From NCBI GenBank assembly GCA_027186245.1, contig CP114486.1:186001-250000 (forward strand): a stretch of DNA of 64,000 bases, in the 5' to 3' direction. Of the stretch, positions 47,346 to 60,390 are shown piece after piece. Origin of the DNA: Coriaria nepalensis. Taxonomy: Eukaryota > Streptophyta > Magnoliopsida > Cucurbitales > Coriariaceae. Positions within the stretch are counted from its first letter, which is position 1. Each line of letters opens with the position of its first letter. The translations under genes and the position numbers were made by a program. The notes under the pieces are model-generated. The model did not search any database and was not told the DNA's origin. It saw only the letters and a list, made by a program, of their open reading frames with translations.

Positions 47346-47737
47346 GGTTCGGTTGGAATGGATCGTTACCAGACTACATGTAATCTAAGCAATTGACTTA
47401 TACATAAATCAAAAGAGATCCATCAAACTGGTGTGAATCACTTAATCCCTTTTTTTTCTATTTAATATCAAATACTAAAATTAAATAAATGGGACCTTCC
47501 TCACCTAACATTGTAACTCATAAAACAAAGTAGTGGCCATATAAGCTTCAGTTTAGCATCTCTAGAGAAACAAGGAAACAAATAATGAAGTGAAAAGCTA
47601 CATTAAGATATAGATCGCAGCCATAACATGTGTTACTTATTGTTACTACATATTAGCTCGATTATAAAAAAGCCACATTAGACTTATCTCCTTCCTCCCC
47701 ATCTTTTATCTTACTGGATCATGATTCATGCACTGAT

Positions 47738-47863
47738 CTTAAAAAATCAGATGTGACTTGATCCTTAAAGGTTGGAGGTCCCAATCTCAAAATGAAATTT
47801 CTTAAAAAATCAGATGTGACTTAATCCTTAAAGGTTGGAGGTCCCAATCTCAAAATGAAATTG
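47738..47863 (+). repeat. 63-bp tandem duplication
   Basis: Two near-identical head-to-tail units beginning CTTAAAAAATCAGATGTGAC at 47738 and 47801. They may lie in an LTR preceding the primer-site-like sequence at about 48286. Confidence 0.92.
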
Positions 47864-47869
47864 ATAGTT

Positions 47870-48900
47870 GATAAGGATGGAGTTTCGACCCAGGCAGATC
47901 ATACCGACCCTATAAAGGTTAGACATTAAGACACCACAAAGGATTGGAAAAATTATTAGTCGTTAGAAGGTTACACAAATAATAGTTAGAATAAAAGATA
48001 TTGATTGTAAAGTAACCGAAGATTAGCGCTCTTAGATGTCTTAATGGCCTTTAATAAGCATAATTACATGTTATTAATATGAACAATATAAATATGTCCC
48101 AAGGGATAGGAGAAAGTTACACATTTATAATCCTTCTAAGTTGCCTAAAAAGTTTTACTCTTTCTCATTCTAACTCGATCGTAGGAGTGGTATCTCCATA
48201 AACAACTCCAACAATAGTTTTCTAATTTACAAGTTGTGACTGGATCGACATATTGTTTATCTGTGGGATTTAACTTTAATAGTTTAGTGTCATCTGTGGG
48301 AAAAGACAAAAGATATATTTAAACAACCACAAAAAGGTAAGGAAGTCATATGAAAAACTACGAGGATACCACCCCCAGTAAACTCCACCAAATGGTCGGT
48401 TGTCAACTCTAGAATATTCCCCTGACTTTAGAAATTAACTAAGGAGGAGAAGATGAAACCTAATAGTTAGCTCAGACCTCCAGCATTGTCGAGAGGGCCA
48501 TCCAGAATCACCTCAGTGACTTCCTGAACTAAATATGGGTGAAAATTAGAATAATTCTGACCCCAAGCTCCAGAATGCCAAGAATAAACAAGCAAAGAGA
48601 AGAAGTTAGTTGAACTGGGAACAAAAATTCAGACTTTACTCCTGAAGAAAGATTGAAAGAGGAGATGGAGAGGTCAAATGCTAAAGAAGTTGAGCTGGAG
48701 AAAGGGATCTTGGAGCAAACTTCGGTGGTAGGTGGAGAAGCCACACCTTTTTTCGTGGATAAAAATATCCCTTTCACCAAAGCACTCAATATATCAACAA
48801 AGTGGAAAAATGGGTCGAGATGACTAGAGCGTCATTATAAGGATAAATAATGCATTCCTTGTCTAAGTGGTTGAAGGTTATGTCCACAAGATTCTTTGGT
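47870..48900 (+). mobile_element. gypsy LTR end, primer site and gag start (fragment)
   Basis: GTGTCATCTGTGGGAAAAG at about 48288 resembles the gypsy primer-site region (TGGCGCC.TCTGTGGGA). A gag-like stretch follows at about 48640-48790: EERLKEEMERSNAKEVELEK and ATPFFVDKNIPFTKAL. Stops are present. The start of the LTR is not defined. Confidence 0.6.
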
Positions 48901-48939
48901 TGAGAAAACATGGAGACTAAGAAGACCTCTACTTGAGCT

Positions 48940-49780
48940 AAGCTTTTCATTCATTCCTTCCTTTAATGACCCGAATCTTCTCCTTCAAGTCCTCCAACAA
49001 CTGCCTAGATTTCTCCTGCCACATTATGATGTCCATGATTTACCTTAATCCTTATTTCAGTTTGATTCTCACTCTTATTATTTCTTATTCCTCCTCTTGG
49101 GTTTCTTCTTCCTTCTTTATTAACATTTTCTCCTGAATGACCCTTTTGGATCAATCATTTAATTTCTCTCTTAAGTGAATACAATCACCAGTCTTGTGAA
49201 TATGATCTCTATAGTACTTACAATATAACCTCATATCGCATTGAGATATGGAGCTCTTTAAATGTTTATGATCTTCAAACAAGTTGTAATTTCTAAAGTA
49301 AGTGTGAATGACCTCAATACTTGTCACTAAAAGAGTGAAGGTATTCTAGTGTAAAAGGATCCTCCCATTCTGTTTGGACTTCTCTTCCTATCCTCCTTCT
49401 TTCTTTTGTCCCCCCTTCATTCTTCTTTGGGATCATCTTTCTTCCTTTTCATATTTCCACCCCCTACTTGATTCAACCATTCTTTGCTGCTCTTTAGCTG
49501 TGATACAAGTACCTCCTTGATCACATCTATTTTCTTAACTTTCAACAACGTCTCAACATAAAAGTTAAAATACTTTTATCCAAATGATTAATAAACTTTC
49601 TATCAATCGTTTCTCCAAAAAAGTTATGCTTGATTATGAACAAGCTCAAAAGAGAGAGCTATATATTAGTCGCTCCAAAGAAATTTAATACAAATAACTA
49701 TTTCAACTCATTAAAAAAATTTCATCTCTCAGATATCCGATATTGTTTACATTTTGTTAAATAAAATAAAAAATGCAGAT
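48940..49780 (-). mobile_element. gypsy gag fragment, opposite orientation
   Basis: The minus strand reads CDMRLYCKYYRDHIHKTGDCIHLREKL at about 49160-49245, a typical gypsy gag segment before the zinc knuckle. WQEKSRQLLEDLKEKIRV follows near 49020-48970. It is broken by stops. Confidence 0.6.
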
Positions 49781-49867
49781 TCGGACTAGAGACATATGCT
49801 TCCATTGACTTAAATCTACGTGGCCTTCATGTTGACTTAGTCGATCATAATTGCTTACATTATAATT

Positions 49868-50045
49868 AGGGATGGACGGAGGGGCAAGTGCCTTTATATC
49901 TCACGCGTTGTGGGGTCGATTTCATGTTTCATGTACGTACCTGTAATATACTGAGATTACTGAAACTTGAAAGAGAATAAGAATTCATATTGTTATTTAT
50001 GCGTAATTACAATTTAAAGGGATAATGGTATGGAAAATGCAAAGG
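49868..50045 (+). repeat. copy of the segment at 58720-58932
   Basis: Both read GAGGGGCAAGTGCC or GAGAGGCAAGTGCC, then TTTATATCTCACG, TTCGATTTCATGTTTCATG or GTCGATTTCATGTTTCATG, TACGTACCTG, TAATATACTGA.ATTACTGAAAC, ATGCGTAATTACAAT and GGGATAATG, in the same order and orientation. Confidence 0.85.
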
Positions 50046-50394
50046 AAGACGACGTGTCGGAAAGTACATAGGGACGACAAGAGGAGCAAAAGCCGCTTCT
50101 AACCCATCAGATGGAATAATTATGAGATCGGCCCAATTGGCAAAGCCCAGAGTACGACGAACCGAGCTTCGTCTTCAACCAGTAGCCGTTAAGAGTGTTG
50201 GTTGAGCTGCTGCATGCAAATTAGTTGAGAAGAGTTGGCTAGAATCTAGTTACCAAGTGTAACTGTAGCCTACAGATACTTTGAAACAACATGAAGAAAA
50301 TTGATAGGTGTGGATTATTAGTCTTAGATTACAATTACGCGCGTCATGTTATATATACTACTATACATATATTTAATTTATATGTGTAGATACA

Positions 50395-50500
50395 TGTAAT
50401 GGAGCCATGCATGCATTTTCCAAACATGTCTAACTAATAAGAAACAATTATTTTCCATGCGCTGCACATATAAATAAATATATGTATATTGGTATATATA
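50395..50500 (+). repeat. inverted copy of the glycine-rich-protein intron
   Basis: GGAGCCATGCATGCATT, ATGTCTAACTAATAAGAAAC, AATTATTT and CTGCACATATAAAT occur here on the plus strand and in the same order on the minus strand within the intron of the glycine-rich gene (about 60095-59985). The match stops where the gypsy LTR begins. Confidence 0.85.
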
Positions 50501-50502
50501 TA

Positions 50503-53500
50503 TGTTAAGGGGAATCTTCCCCTTCCATCCTGAACAGAAATCAAGAGAGAGCTAAGGATGCAAGTGCCGAGCTGCGTAACTTGTTTTGAAGAATCGAGTC
50601 TCATTTGTGTGTGGGAGCCAGGGTTTGAGCAAGCCTACCAACCCAGCTCGGCACCATGGTATTCATAGCTGGTTAGAAAGCAAATACTCTGTTGGGGGAC
50701 TTAGGGCTGTGAGGGTGAGCAAGCCGACCATCTATAAGATCAAGAGATAAGGATTTCCATACATAATTGGCGGGGAGCAAATCCCTAATTGTGTCTGGAT
50801 ACAATCTTGTAACAGGAGTATCAAGCCACAACCAGTCTATGTCAATCTAATCATGTAATGTGTAAATGCAGAGTTAGTATAGTCCCTCATTTAATCAGTA
50901 TAAATGCCAAAATCCTAGTTGGGTTGAAGGTTAAGGTCTCTAACCGTAGAAATGATGTTTGATTTTTCCTTCGAACACTTATCTAAAAAATCTAACTTAG
51001 CCATAGGAGAGGGTGTATTGGACATAACCACGACCTACTCTTATCTTTCATGTGCAGGAAAGAGTTGCTAGCTGTTGAACATATTGTTGTTGCAAGGAGA
51101 CTTATTTACGCATCAATAGTTTGACACCGACTGTGAGAACCTTCTTTTTTGGTCTCTATTTTTGAAAGTTTGTTCAACTAGCGGGAATACACAAGGGAAT
51201 TAACCTCTTCCTTTTCTTCCAAATATGTATGGAAGAAAGACAATAACATATGTTACAGGAGAAGAGTCTAGAGGAGGGAATGTTACCCATGAAATTGTTG
51301 TAGGGGAAAATGAAGGAGTTCTGGTTAGATTGGTTCAAGTTGTTGAAGCCATGCAACGTACTATGACAATTCAATGGAGAGTTATGAATCAGTCTGTCGA
51401 TGAGAGAATTGAATGGGTTGTGTAGTGGTTGCGGATTGAGTTTATAAATCAGCAGGTTCCTCTTTTCCTCCTCCAGCTCTTCCTCTCCCTCAAGCTCCCC
51501 TGAATAATCTCATTCCTTCAAATCAGCCAGCTAATCCCCTTTCTCTAATTCCTCTGCTTCCCCTAGCCTAAATGAAGGATAACCCTGTAAATCGGATTGA
51601 AGCAGTTGTTTAGCTCATGAGAGTTAAGTTCAGAAAGAAGTTTGAGATGTCGAACACAACCTTGAAAAAAGCTGGTTTGGAACAAGAAAATGATGAAGGG
51701 GCAAGTCCCTTTACTCAAAAGATCTTAAATTATCCCACGTCTGGGAAGTTTAAACCTAATCTATTCAATTCATATAGAGAAGATTCTTATTCAAGAGACC
51801 ATATTAAAATATTTTAAACCACCATAAGGTTCAACTCTTTAAGTGATGAATTGATATACCAGGCTTTCCACAATACTCTCGTCAGCCCGGCAACGGACTG
51901 GTATTGATCTTTGGCTCATAATTCTATTGATTCTTTTTATGAGTTAAAGATTCAGTTCATGGACAGTTTCTCGGGAGCCAAAACACTTAAGAAACCTTTG
52001 GTCAGCCTTCACACAATCAAACAATAACTTGGTGAGTCCTTAAGTGTTTACACTGATCGTTTTCAAAGGGAAGCCTAGAGGGTGGACTGACCAGCTGACC
52101 CCGAAGGTGTTGCATGTGTTTTTGGGAGGTACCACTATTGAAAATTTTTTGTCCAAATCTAGTAAGAGGGGTTTTGAATCCTTTGCTAAGGCGTTGGAAA
52201 AAGCAAGGAAGATTGTTTGTAGTAGCACTATTCAGGCAGTGCAAGTAAAGGTGAGTCATAACAGAGTAGAATACACTAAAGGAAGGCTTAATTAAAAGAA
52301 GAGGAAGGAGGATTTTAGAGAAGCAATTGAATGGAAAAATGATAAGAAGAGAAAAGAAGTTAAAAGAGCAAGTCCGGAAAGAAAGAAGTTAGTTACAACA
52401 GTTCGGGAAACTTTCACCCCTTTAATGAAGAGTATTGAGGTGATTTTCATGAAGTTGGAGACGCAACATCTATTTAGGCGTTTGAACTCTATGTGATTTA
52501 CTCATGACTTACGTGATTGGAGCTTATATTGTCATTGTCACGGAGATCGTGGCTATAAAACTGATGATTGTCTCCACCTCAAAAAGGGAGATCAAAAGAT
52601 TGCTACAAAAAAGACATATTAATAATTTCGTCCAAAGAGGTGGAAGAGGAAGAGAGGATCGAGAATTGTGATAAAGGTCGAGGAATAAGGGTCTAAGTAA
52701 ATCCTGAGCAAAAAAGGGTTCAATGAGAAATCCATGTCATAACTAGAGGTTAAGAGAGAGGTGATAATAGATGCCAAAGGAAGGAATGATACTGGGACTT
52801 GGCACAGGCTGAAGTGTTTTCTATAAAACTTTCATTAAAAGTTAAGGACACCTAGATATAGTTTTTAATTGGGAGGATGAGAAGGGAATAGTTTACCCAT
52901 ACAACGAAGCATTAGTGGTCTCAACCAATATATCTACCTTGATCATTCATTGGGTCTTGGTTGATATAGAAAGTGTAGTTGACGTGATCTCTTTTTCTAC
53001 TTTTGAGAAGATGGGGACAAGTAACACTAAGCTAGAACGGGTGAAACACCCATTCACCGAGTTTTCAAGGAAGTTATTGAATCCAGCTGGAATAATCTCT
53101 TTTCCTATGACCTTAGGAGGTGAGGTATGTTGAACAACAATCACGGTGAAGTTTATTATAGTAAATTTCATCTCTAGGTATAATACTATCTTGGGCCGAC
53201 CATCCATCAATTTGATGATGAAGTTTTTTACCAAGAATGGAGTTGCTATAGTTCGAGGAGACTAACTAAAGGCTAAGGAATATTATCTAACCTCGGTAAA
53301 AATTGAAGAAGTGAATGTTATCAAAGAATACACTAAGGAGAATGAAATAGCCTATGAGGAGAGGAACTAGAGAGATGGAGAAGAGGAACTAGAGAGATGA
53401 AGAAGAGGAAGGCCATGGCTTCCTAGGCCGAGCCACTTCGTTTGAGTTTATTCGTGGAAACTAAGACTCTGAATGTTGGGGGTAAGCCTGGCTGAGGCCG

Positions 53501-55500
53501 AACTGGGCATGGATTAGCCAATTCTTGAAGAAAAACCAAAACCTTTTTATGTGGGACCCGTCTGAACTGACCAGAATTTCAAAAGAAGTGATTGTTCACA
53601 AGTTGGGGGTGAAGCCCGAGGCCAAACTTATTCAATAAAAGAGAAGAAAGTTCAATGAAGAAAGAAACAAGGTAGCAGAAGAGGAAGTGAGGAAGTTACT
53701 TTTAACAACGACAATTAGGGAGGTACAGTACTCTAAGTGGATGTCAAATATAATGTTGATATCCAAGTCCAATTAAGAGTGGAGAGTGTGTGTAGACATT
53801 ACAAACTTGAACAACGCATACCTAAAGGACAGTTTCCATTTGTCAAGTATTTACAAGATGGTTGATGGTACCACGAGATATGATAGGCTCAATTTCATGA
53901 ATGCATATTCAAGGTATCACCAAGTTAAGTTATGGGAACTTGATCAGGAGAAGACTTCTTTTGTAACTAGTAAAAGGTTGTATTGTTACAATGTAATGCA
54001 TTTTCTATTGAAGAATGCAAGAGCTACTTTCCAAAGTTGGTCAATGGGATGTTTTAAGAACAACTGAGGCGGACTATAGAGGTCTATGTAGATGATATCT
54101 TAGTAAAGAGTGTAAAGAAATAAGATTTGTCACCTAGAATAAGTTTTTTTGGTAATGAGGCAGTGTGTGATGCAGTTGAATCAAGAGAAGTGCTCTTTTG
54201 GGGTTAGTTCAGGTAAGTTCCTAGGCTATATTGTATACTATAGAGGTATAGAATCCAATCCAGAATCTAGGCCATCTTAAATTTGCAAGCTCCGTAGTAC
54301 AACAAGGAAATTTAAAGGCTCCCTAGAAGGATAGCCGCGTTGGGTAGATTAATGAGCCGATATGTTGATAAATGCTTGCACTTTTTCAATGCTTTGAAGG
54401 GATCATGTAAGATAAAATGGGTAGAGAGTGTGACAAGGATTTTGAAGAACTAAAGAAGTATTTGGCCAATATCCCTAGACTAAGTAAACAAGCGGAAGGT
54501 GGAGCCCTGAAGTTAAGCATAGTAGTCAATGTAGTGGCTATAAGTTTGGTTCTCTTGAGAGAGGAGGAAGGTTACCAAGTTCCAGTTTACTATACTAATA
54601 AAGTACATAGTAGCCCAAAAATGAGATATCCTTGAGTAGATAAGATTGCATTAGCCTTGGTGGTGGCTGCTCGAAAATTATGACCATACTTCTTAGCCCA
54701 CACAATTGAAGTGGCGACACACCTACCGCTTAAACAAATACTTCGAAATATGGATACATATAGGAGGTTGCTGAAGTGATAAATTGAGCTTGGGAATTTA
54801 ATCTTACATACTTAGGTCGGCCATAAAATCTCAGGCTTTAGTAGACTTCTTTCTATTCAGTATAACTGAGTCCGACCAGGAATTGATAGGGTATGTCTGA
54901 TCGACCCTACTCAGTCATTCCCGATCAACAAGATCCAATCTTCCTATTAAACCTTTCAAGTAGATTGGGTAGCCAACAAGAATGGGTGTGGGATAAGGTT
55001 GATCTTAACCTCCCCAAAAGGGCAAAGAATCAAGTACGCTTTAAAATTCAAGTTTAAAACCTCAAACAATAAAGCAAAGTACAAAACACTCCTTATAGGG
55101 TTTAGATTGACAATGGAAGTTGGAGAAACATAATCTTAATCATAAGTAATTCTAAAGTTATAGAGGGTAAACTACGGGAAAGTACATGAAAAAGTTTGAG
55201 AAACTAACTTCCTATCATCAGAAGGTTGTCTTATTTTTGGCTAAGATTGAGCAGTTATAAATCAAGTATATGCCAAAAGGGGAGAATTTAAAAGCTGATG
55301 CTCTAGCAAAGTGGGCCGCCTTGCTACAGGTCCCTACCTGAAGGGGTTGAATAAACTCATAATCCATATGACTTTACAAGTAGTAAAAGTCATAGCTTTA
55401 TATTTTGACTCGGTAGAAGATCTAGAAATAGTAGATTGTTTTTTTAATTTCTACGAAATCAAAGAATCCCCAAATTTTATGCAAAACCCCATATGAGATT
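50503..55500 (+). mobile_element. larger decayed Ty3/gypsy retrotransposon
   Basis: A 5' LTR runs from about 50503 (TGTTAAGGGG) to about 51112, with TATA-like GTATAAATG near 50899. TTTGACACCGACTGTGAGAA at 51119 resembles the gypsy primer site. Gag follows: 51617-51817 (SPFTQKILNYPTSGKFKP) and 51850-52300 (FYELKIQFMDSFSGAKTLKK). Then a protease-like ILVDIESVVDVIS-type segment (about 52945), reverse transcriptase (WRVCVDITNLNNAYLKDSF near 53780; YVDDILVKS near 54090) and RNase H (LSIVVNVVAISLVLLREEEG near 54510; a second RNase H-like part at 54960-55400). Integrase and the 3' LTR are not seen; it meets the copia fragment after about 55500. Many stops make it inactive. Confidence 0.85.
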
Positions 55501-55659
55501 TCCTAGTTATTGGACAAGAAGCCCAACTTGAATTATAAAAGCATGAACATGCAAATCTCTAATAGCAGACAATAGAATCCCTAAACTTGGAGCCAATTTC
55601 AAGGTACCTAAGAACTCTAAAAGCAGTAGTCAATTGGGAATTCTCAGGTTTATGCATAT

Positions 55660-58200
55660 GTTGCCTCAACAGGTTCACAATGCCGATCTAGTTATTGTTA
55701 AGTATATATATTAACCTGCCAATGAGTCATTAATACGAGATCTACCAGTGATCACTATGTCGTTAATGTCCACTAATAATATAGTTGATGTACCATCTTT
55801 ATGTTAAGTAAATAAAGAATAATTTGACATTGACTATTGAAAACCAGCAACAATCATAGTCGTGATAAATTTCTCGTTCCGCTGACGAGATGCTTGCTTC
55901 ACAGTTTATATAAAAACCTTTTGAGTCTGCAAACTTTACTTGTATCATGAACTATTAACCCCTCGGGAAGCTTCACGTAAACTTTTTTTGTGTAGGTTGC
56001 CTTGTAAGAACATGTTGTGAACATCCATTTGGAAAATCTCCCACTAATTTTGAGCAGCAAGTGCTAAGACTGACCAAAAAATTACCATCTTTGTAACTAG
56101 AGAAAATGTCTCTGTATAGTCCATGTCTGCTTTCTGTAAATATTCTTTGGCAACTAGCCTTGCCCCATTAGCTTTGAGTTTGATTTTAAGAACCCAATGA
56201 TAACCTATAGCAGACTTAGAAATAGGTAAATCAACAATATACCAAATTCCATTTTTATCTAATGCTATTAATTCTAACTGCATAGAATTTCTTCGGTTGG
56301 GATCTAAACAAGATATGTGTTAGGCTCCTTTATAACATATATAAAAAAGCAAGATAAATAGAAGAAACATGAAAAGAGTTAATACAATTAGAAATGAGAT
56401 ATTTGATCTTGCGACGAAAAGCAGAAGTAGGCAGTTTAGTTATTGCATTAGAGCACCAATAATCATCCCTCCATACTAGAGGGTTTATGACCCTTCCTGA
56501 TCTTGTTTGTATAATACCATTGTCTCTAGAATTTTTGACAGAATCACTTAAAGTTAGCATAGATGCAGTAGCATTATCATGTTCTATATCAGTATAATCT
56601 ACACTAGTCACAATATGATTCAAAACATTTGTATGAATAGAATTCTGGATAGAATCTATTTTTCCATTATTTTGTCTAGTATTTTGATCAGAAAAATACA
56701 AATCATCTGAATCAAGGTTATGTGAAGGAAAAACATAAATAATATAAGTGGGAGAATCAGACATATTAGAAAAAGAATAACGTTTTCTATAAATTTAACA
56801 TTCCTACTAACAATGAATTGAAATATTGAGCAATATATACCTCTTCTCTTTTGAGTAGAAGAATATCCCAAAAGAACACACCATAAAGATCTAGGACTAA
56901 GCTTATCCTTATGCACCAAAGAATTTGCATAACACAAACATTAAAAAACCCTTAAAATGATTTAAAACATGAGGCTCTCTCCATGTAATAACTCATAAAA
57001 TAAATGATGATGCTTTCTCTCGATAATATCATTTTGTTGAGGTAAATAAGGACAAGAAGATTCATGAATTGTTCTTATAGATGACATAAGACTATTAAAA
57101 TTATGATTAAAGAAATCTAAAACATTATCTGACCTTATAGTTTTAACTATTGTCTGTATTTGCATTATTGTATGTTTTGCACAAGGGCAAATTCTACAAT
57201 ATGAACTTATGATTTTTATTCATATGAGCAGAACTTGTAATACAAGAACCTGAATTTGTATAACTTTTTATCTAAAATTCTTGTAACTATCTTCGAATTG
57301 GAAGCATGAGATATACTGGAATTAGAATTCAAAACAGAAAGAAAATTCTCAACTGAGTTCTAAACATACGAATTTAAAACAATAGGTTTACTCACTGGAA
57401 TGTCAAAAACAAAAGAATTGGGTATCATGTAGTATAACCCTTGGCTTTTTGTACTAATTCCCCAGAACTATTGTAGTCATTAGATCCTGAAAAACACAAG
57501 ATTTAGGATAAAAAGAGACAACAACATTATTATCAGCTCCTGATATTGCTCTTGAGTGAATGTAGATTGAAAACTATTTAAACCAGCCTGACTACTTGAA
57601 CTTAAACCCTGATCTTATAAATTATACAATTTTATAGATGGATCAGAAACATAATCTGAAACAGCAGTGTAGTTGGCACTATTATATCGCTTATATGGTC
57701 TCTTTCCATTTGTGAATTTGAAATTGGAAGGATAACCCACCAGCCTATAACATGAGTCTTTCCTGTGTCCCTTTTTATGACAGTTTCACATTCATTATTC
57801 TTGTTATTGAATGAACTAAAATATTGTTTTCCATAATTTCTAGAATTATTTGAAAAAAAAGCAATGGCAGTGGGTTCTTGAAGTTGAACTTGATGAACTC
57901 CTAAACATTTATGTGTTTCATCTTGGACTAACAAGGAATAGGCGTCATTAACAGTAGGAAGAAGATTCATTAACAATATTTGACTCCTCCCTGCAGAGTA
58001 ACCCTCATTTAAACCTACTAAAAATTGCAACAATTTTTGTGGATTTTCTTGTTCCATAACTAGTCTTGCTGAATTACAAGTGCAAAATTTAGATGACTCA
58101 TATGTGCAAATTGCACTTGGCACTAATGAACTATACTCATCCCACAAAACTCTTAAGTTTTGTATGGTAAACAATGATACTACTATCTCTATGATTTTTT
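55660..58200 (-). mobile_element. truncated Ty1/copia retrotransposon
   Basis: Read on the minus strand. Gag is at about 58190-57640: LRVLWDEYSSLVP, LLQFLVGLNEGY, SQILLMNLLPTVNDAYSLLVQ. Integrase is at about 57165-56960 (TIRSDNVLDFFN, FHE-like, CPYLPQQNDIIERKHHH) and 56940-56650 (LLGYSSTQKRRGIYC). Reverse transcriptase is at about 56290-55800 (LIALDKNGIWYIVDLP, GYHWVLKIKLKANG, ARLVAKEYLQKADMDYTETF, then VYVKLPEGL). The N-terminal end of gag is missing, and no LTR is visible on either side. Confidence 0.85.
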
Positions 58201-59703
58201 TTTTTATTAGCGAAAGAAGCACTGATACAGAGATAAAATCAGAAAGAAGAAGAAAAAAAATTGAATTATACCCGATTTCATTAATCGAAGAACAATACAA
58301 CAATCAGAGAGTAGTAAACTCTAGTCAAAAGTCATCACCCTTTTGACCAAGTCAAAGAGAAAACCAATATACATACAGATTGTTACATGTAACTTTAACA
58401 GCATGAGCAGTGAGTACTGTACTGCTTTCTATGAAATTTCTCACCACTCTTCATTATTCACCCACATATTAAGAAAAATCTACAAAACTACACAAACTTC
58501 AATCACATGCTTTGCCCTCCGCGCGCGCACACCTTGTTGGACTCCCTTACCCTGTCCGGCCTCCTCGTTCCTTAAATTATGCTGGTTTTTGGTCGCTTCC
58601 TCCTTCCATTCGTTATTATTATTATTTATTTGGGTGTAAAGCCAGAATACATCTCTGTAGCATCTTCTACTACGAACTGTGTATAGTATGGACAACAATG
58701 CAACGTCCTTGCTTACATCAGTTAGGGACAGACGTGGAGAGGCAAGTGCCCTCACATTCTTAATTTATTACCCCTCCCCCACCCTTTATATCTCACGTGC
58801 ATGTTGTCGTGTTCGATTTCATGTTTCATGTACGTACCTGCTGTAATATACTGATATTACTGAAACTGTGAAAGAGACTAAAAGTTTATATTATTAGCTA
58901 TGCGTAATTACAATGTACAGGGATAATGTGGAGGAAGCCGCTCGATCGGGTATGAATAGATAAGAGATCAATATGGATTGATCATTGATGTAAAATCCTA
59001 GTGATCATCATGTACTGAATCACACCTGAGGAGTAGATTCATCTATATATATATATATAGTATCAGCTATAGCCTATGTAATGAAGATATGTACAGTAAT
59101 GGCATGGCCTTCAATATAACTAAACGTCACGACCGACATATAGTGCTATAATAATGCAACTCGTCTGCTTAAGAAGAACAGATGGAAACTTGATGTTGTA
59201 TGTTACATTCTCACCTAAATACTACTGGTTGTATTATTGTGATGATCTAATCTTAGATTCCTCTTCCCCCTTGTTAAGTAGACAGACAAGTGGCAGATAG
59301 AGTTGTCTACGGAACTTCATTATAAATATATACCATTAAACCGATTGTTTAGCGGACATTAGATATTTATTAAATTGTTGAGAATGTTGGGTCTTGGCTT
59401 TGGCGTTGGCTTGCTTGCATGTATATCAACGGTTATATCCAACATTTTTGGGCCATAGTTTCCGGGAAAAAGATCAACACGAGCATTAGACACGTAAACT
59501 TTTAAGAACATTGAAGCTGATATATAGGGAGGCGCGAAACAGGAGAAGGTACAAAGATGGCTCAAGGGAACAATGGGTGAGACGCAGAGCATTTTTAGCT
59601 ACTCTGGGCCGATTACATAGACCATATATCCACACCCATCAACCCTTTAATTACCCTTATTTAATCACATATTAATTAGATACTCTAATTTGTTTTTTAA
59701 CTT
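58201..59703. other. duplicated spacer downstream of the glycine-rich gene
   Basis: No gene is seen. It is a mosaic of repeats. 58508-58625 matches 60843-60950 directly, 58680-58850 matches 61130-61260 in inverted orientation, 58720-58932 matches 49868-50045 directly, and 59120-59180 matches 61290-61355 directly. A (TA)n stretch lies near 59042-59061. Confidence 0.7.
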
Positions 59704-60258
59704 CTAATTTCCATCAGCTTCCACAGTCGTCTCAGCAGCACCTTCTGCAGGGTGGCCCCCATGGCCTCCATGGCCACCGTGTCCTTTTCCGTAGCCGCCA
59801 CCTTTTCCGTAGCCGCCACCTTTTCCATAGCCTCCGCCTTTTCCATAGCCTCCGCCTTTTCCGTACCTGCCTCCACCATAGTACCCTTCCGTACTCTCCT
59901 CTACATTAAAACAACAACACAGAGAAAATGAAAAGGTGTTGATTAGTTTAAAATTATAATTACGTACGTTAATCTATAATTCATACCAAATATATAAATA
60001 TTAAACAATTTATATGTGCAGTGCAAGCGAAATAATTGTTTCTTATTAGTTAGACATAGGTTGGAGAATGCATGCATGGCTCCTAATTTTAAGCATGCAA
60101 TTTTAACCGATATAGTAATATTAAAATAAGCATGTATATGATTAAGGGCAAGACTCACGGGTCTGCTCAGCTAGGTCACGAGCTGAAACCTCAGATGAAA
60201 CAAGAAGAGCAATGGCTAAGACAAGGCCCAGCAGAACGAAAATCTTTGAGGATGCCAT
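59704..60258 (-). CDS. secreted glycine-rich protein
   Basis: Two exons on the minus strand (60258-60159 and 59900-59704) splice with GT-AG borders to 98 aa. A signal peptide (MASSKIFVLLGLVLAIALLV, SSEVSA) precedes RDLAEQTQESTEGYYGGGRYGKGGG. Four GYGKGG-type repeats follow, then GHGGHGGHGGHPAEGAAETTVEADGN. Proteins of this layout are class II/III glycine-rich proteins, secreted to the wall and often stress- or hormone-responsive; the exact role is unknown. The SARDLAE after the signal peptide is common to such GRPs and nodulin-like relatives. The GGA/GGC repeats may vary in number between alleles. Its intron has a second, partial copy at 50395. Confidence 0.92.
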
Positions 60259-60341
60259 TTTCTTACAACACTCTTTTAACTTTTTTAAATTCTAGACACT
60301 TGTGTGCTAGCTGAGTGAGTTCTGCACTGAGCTCAAGTCCC

Positions 60342-60349
60342 TATTTATA
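60342..60349 (-). promoter_or_regulatory. TATA box of the glycine-rich protein gene
   Basis: TATAAATA on the minus strand about 84-91 bp before the ATG. A GA microsatellite (60372-60390) lies just upstream of it. Confidence 0.7.
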
Positions 60350-60390
60350 AGCTGGATAGGACTTGTATCTTGAGAGAGAGAGAGAGAGAG

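Noticed and set aside
59359..59592. 77-codon minus-strand frame below the glycine-rich gene
   Set aside because: No recognisable family, and it lies in duplicated spacer.
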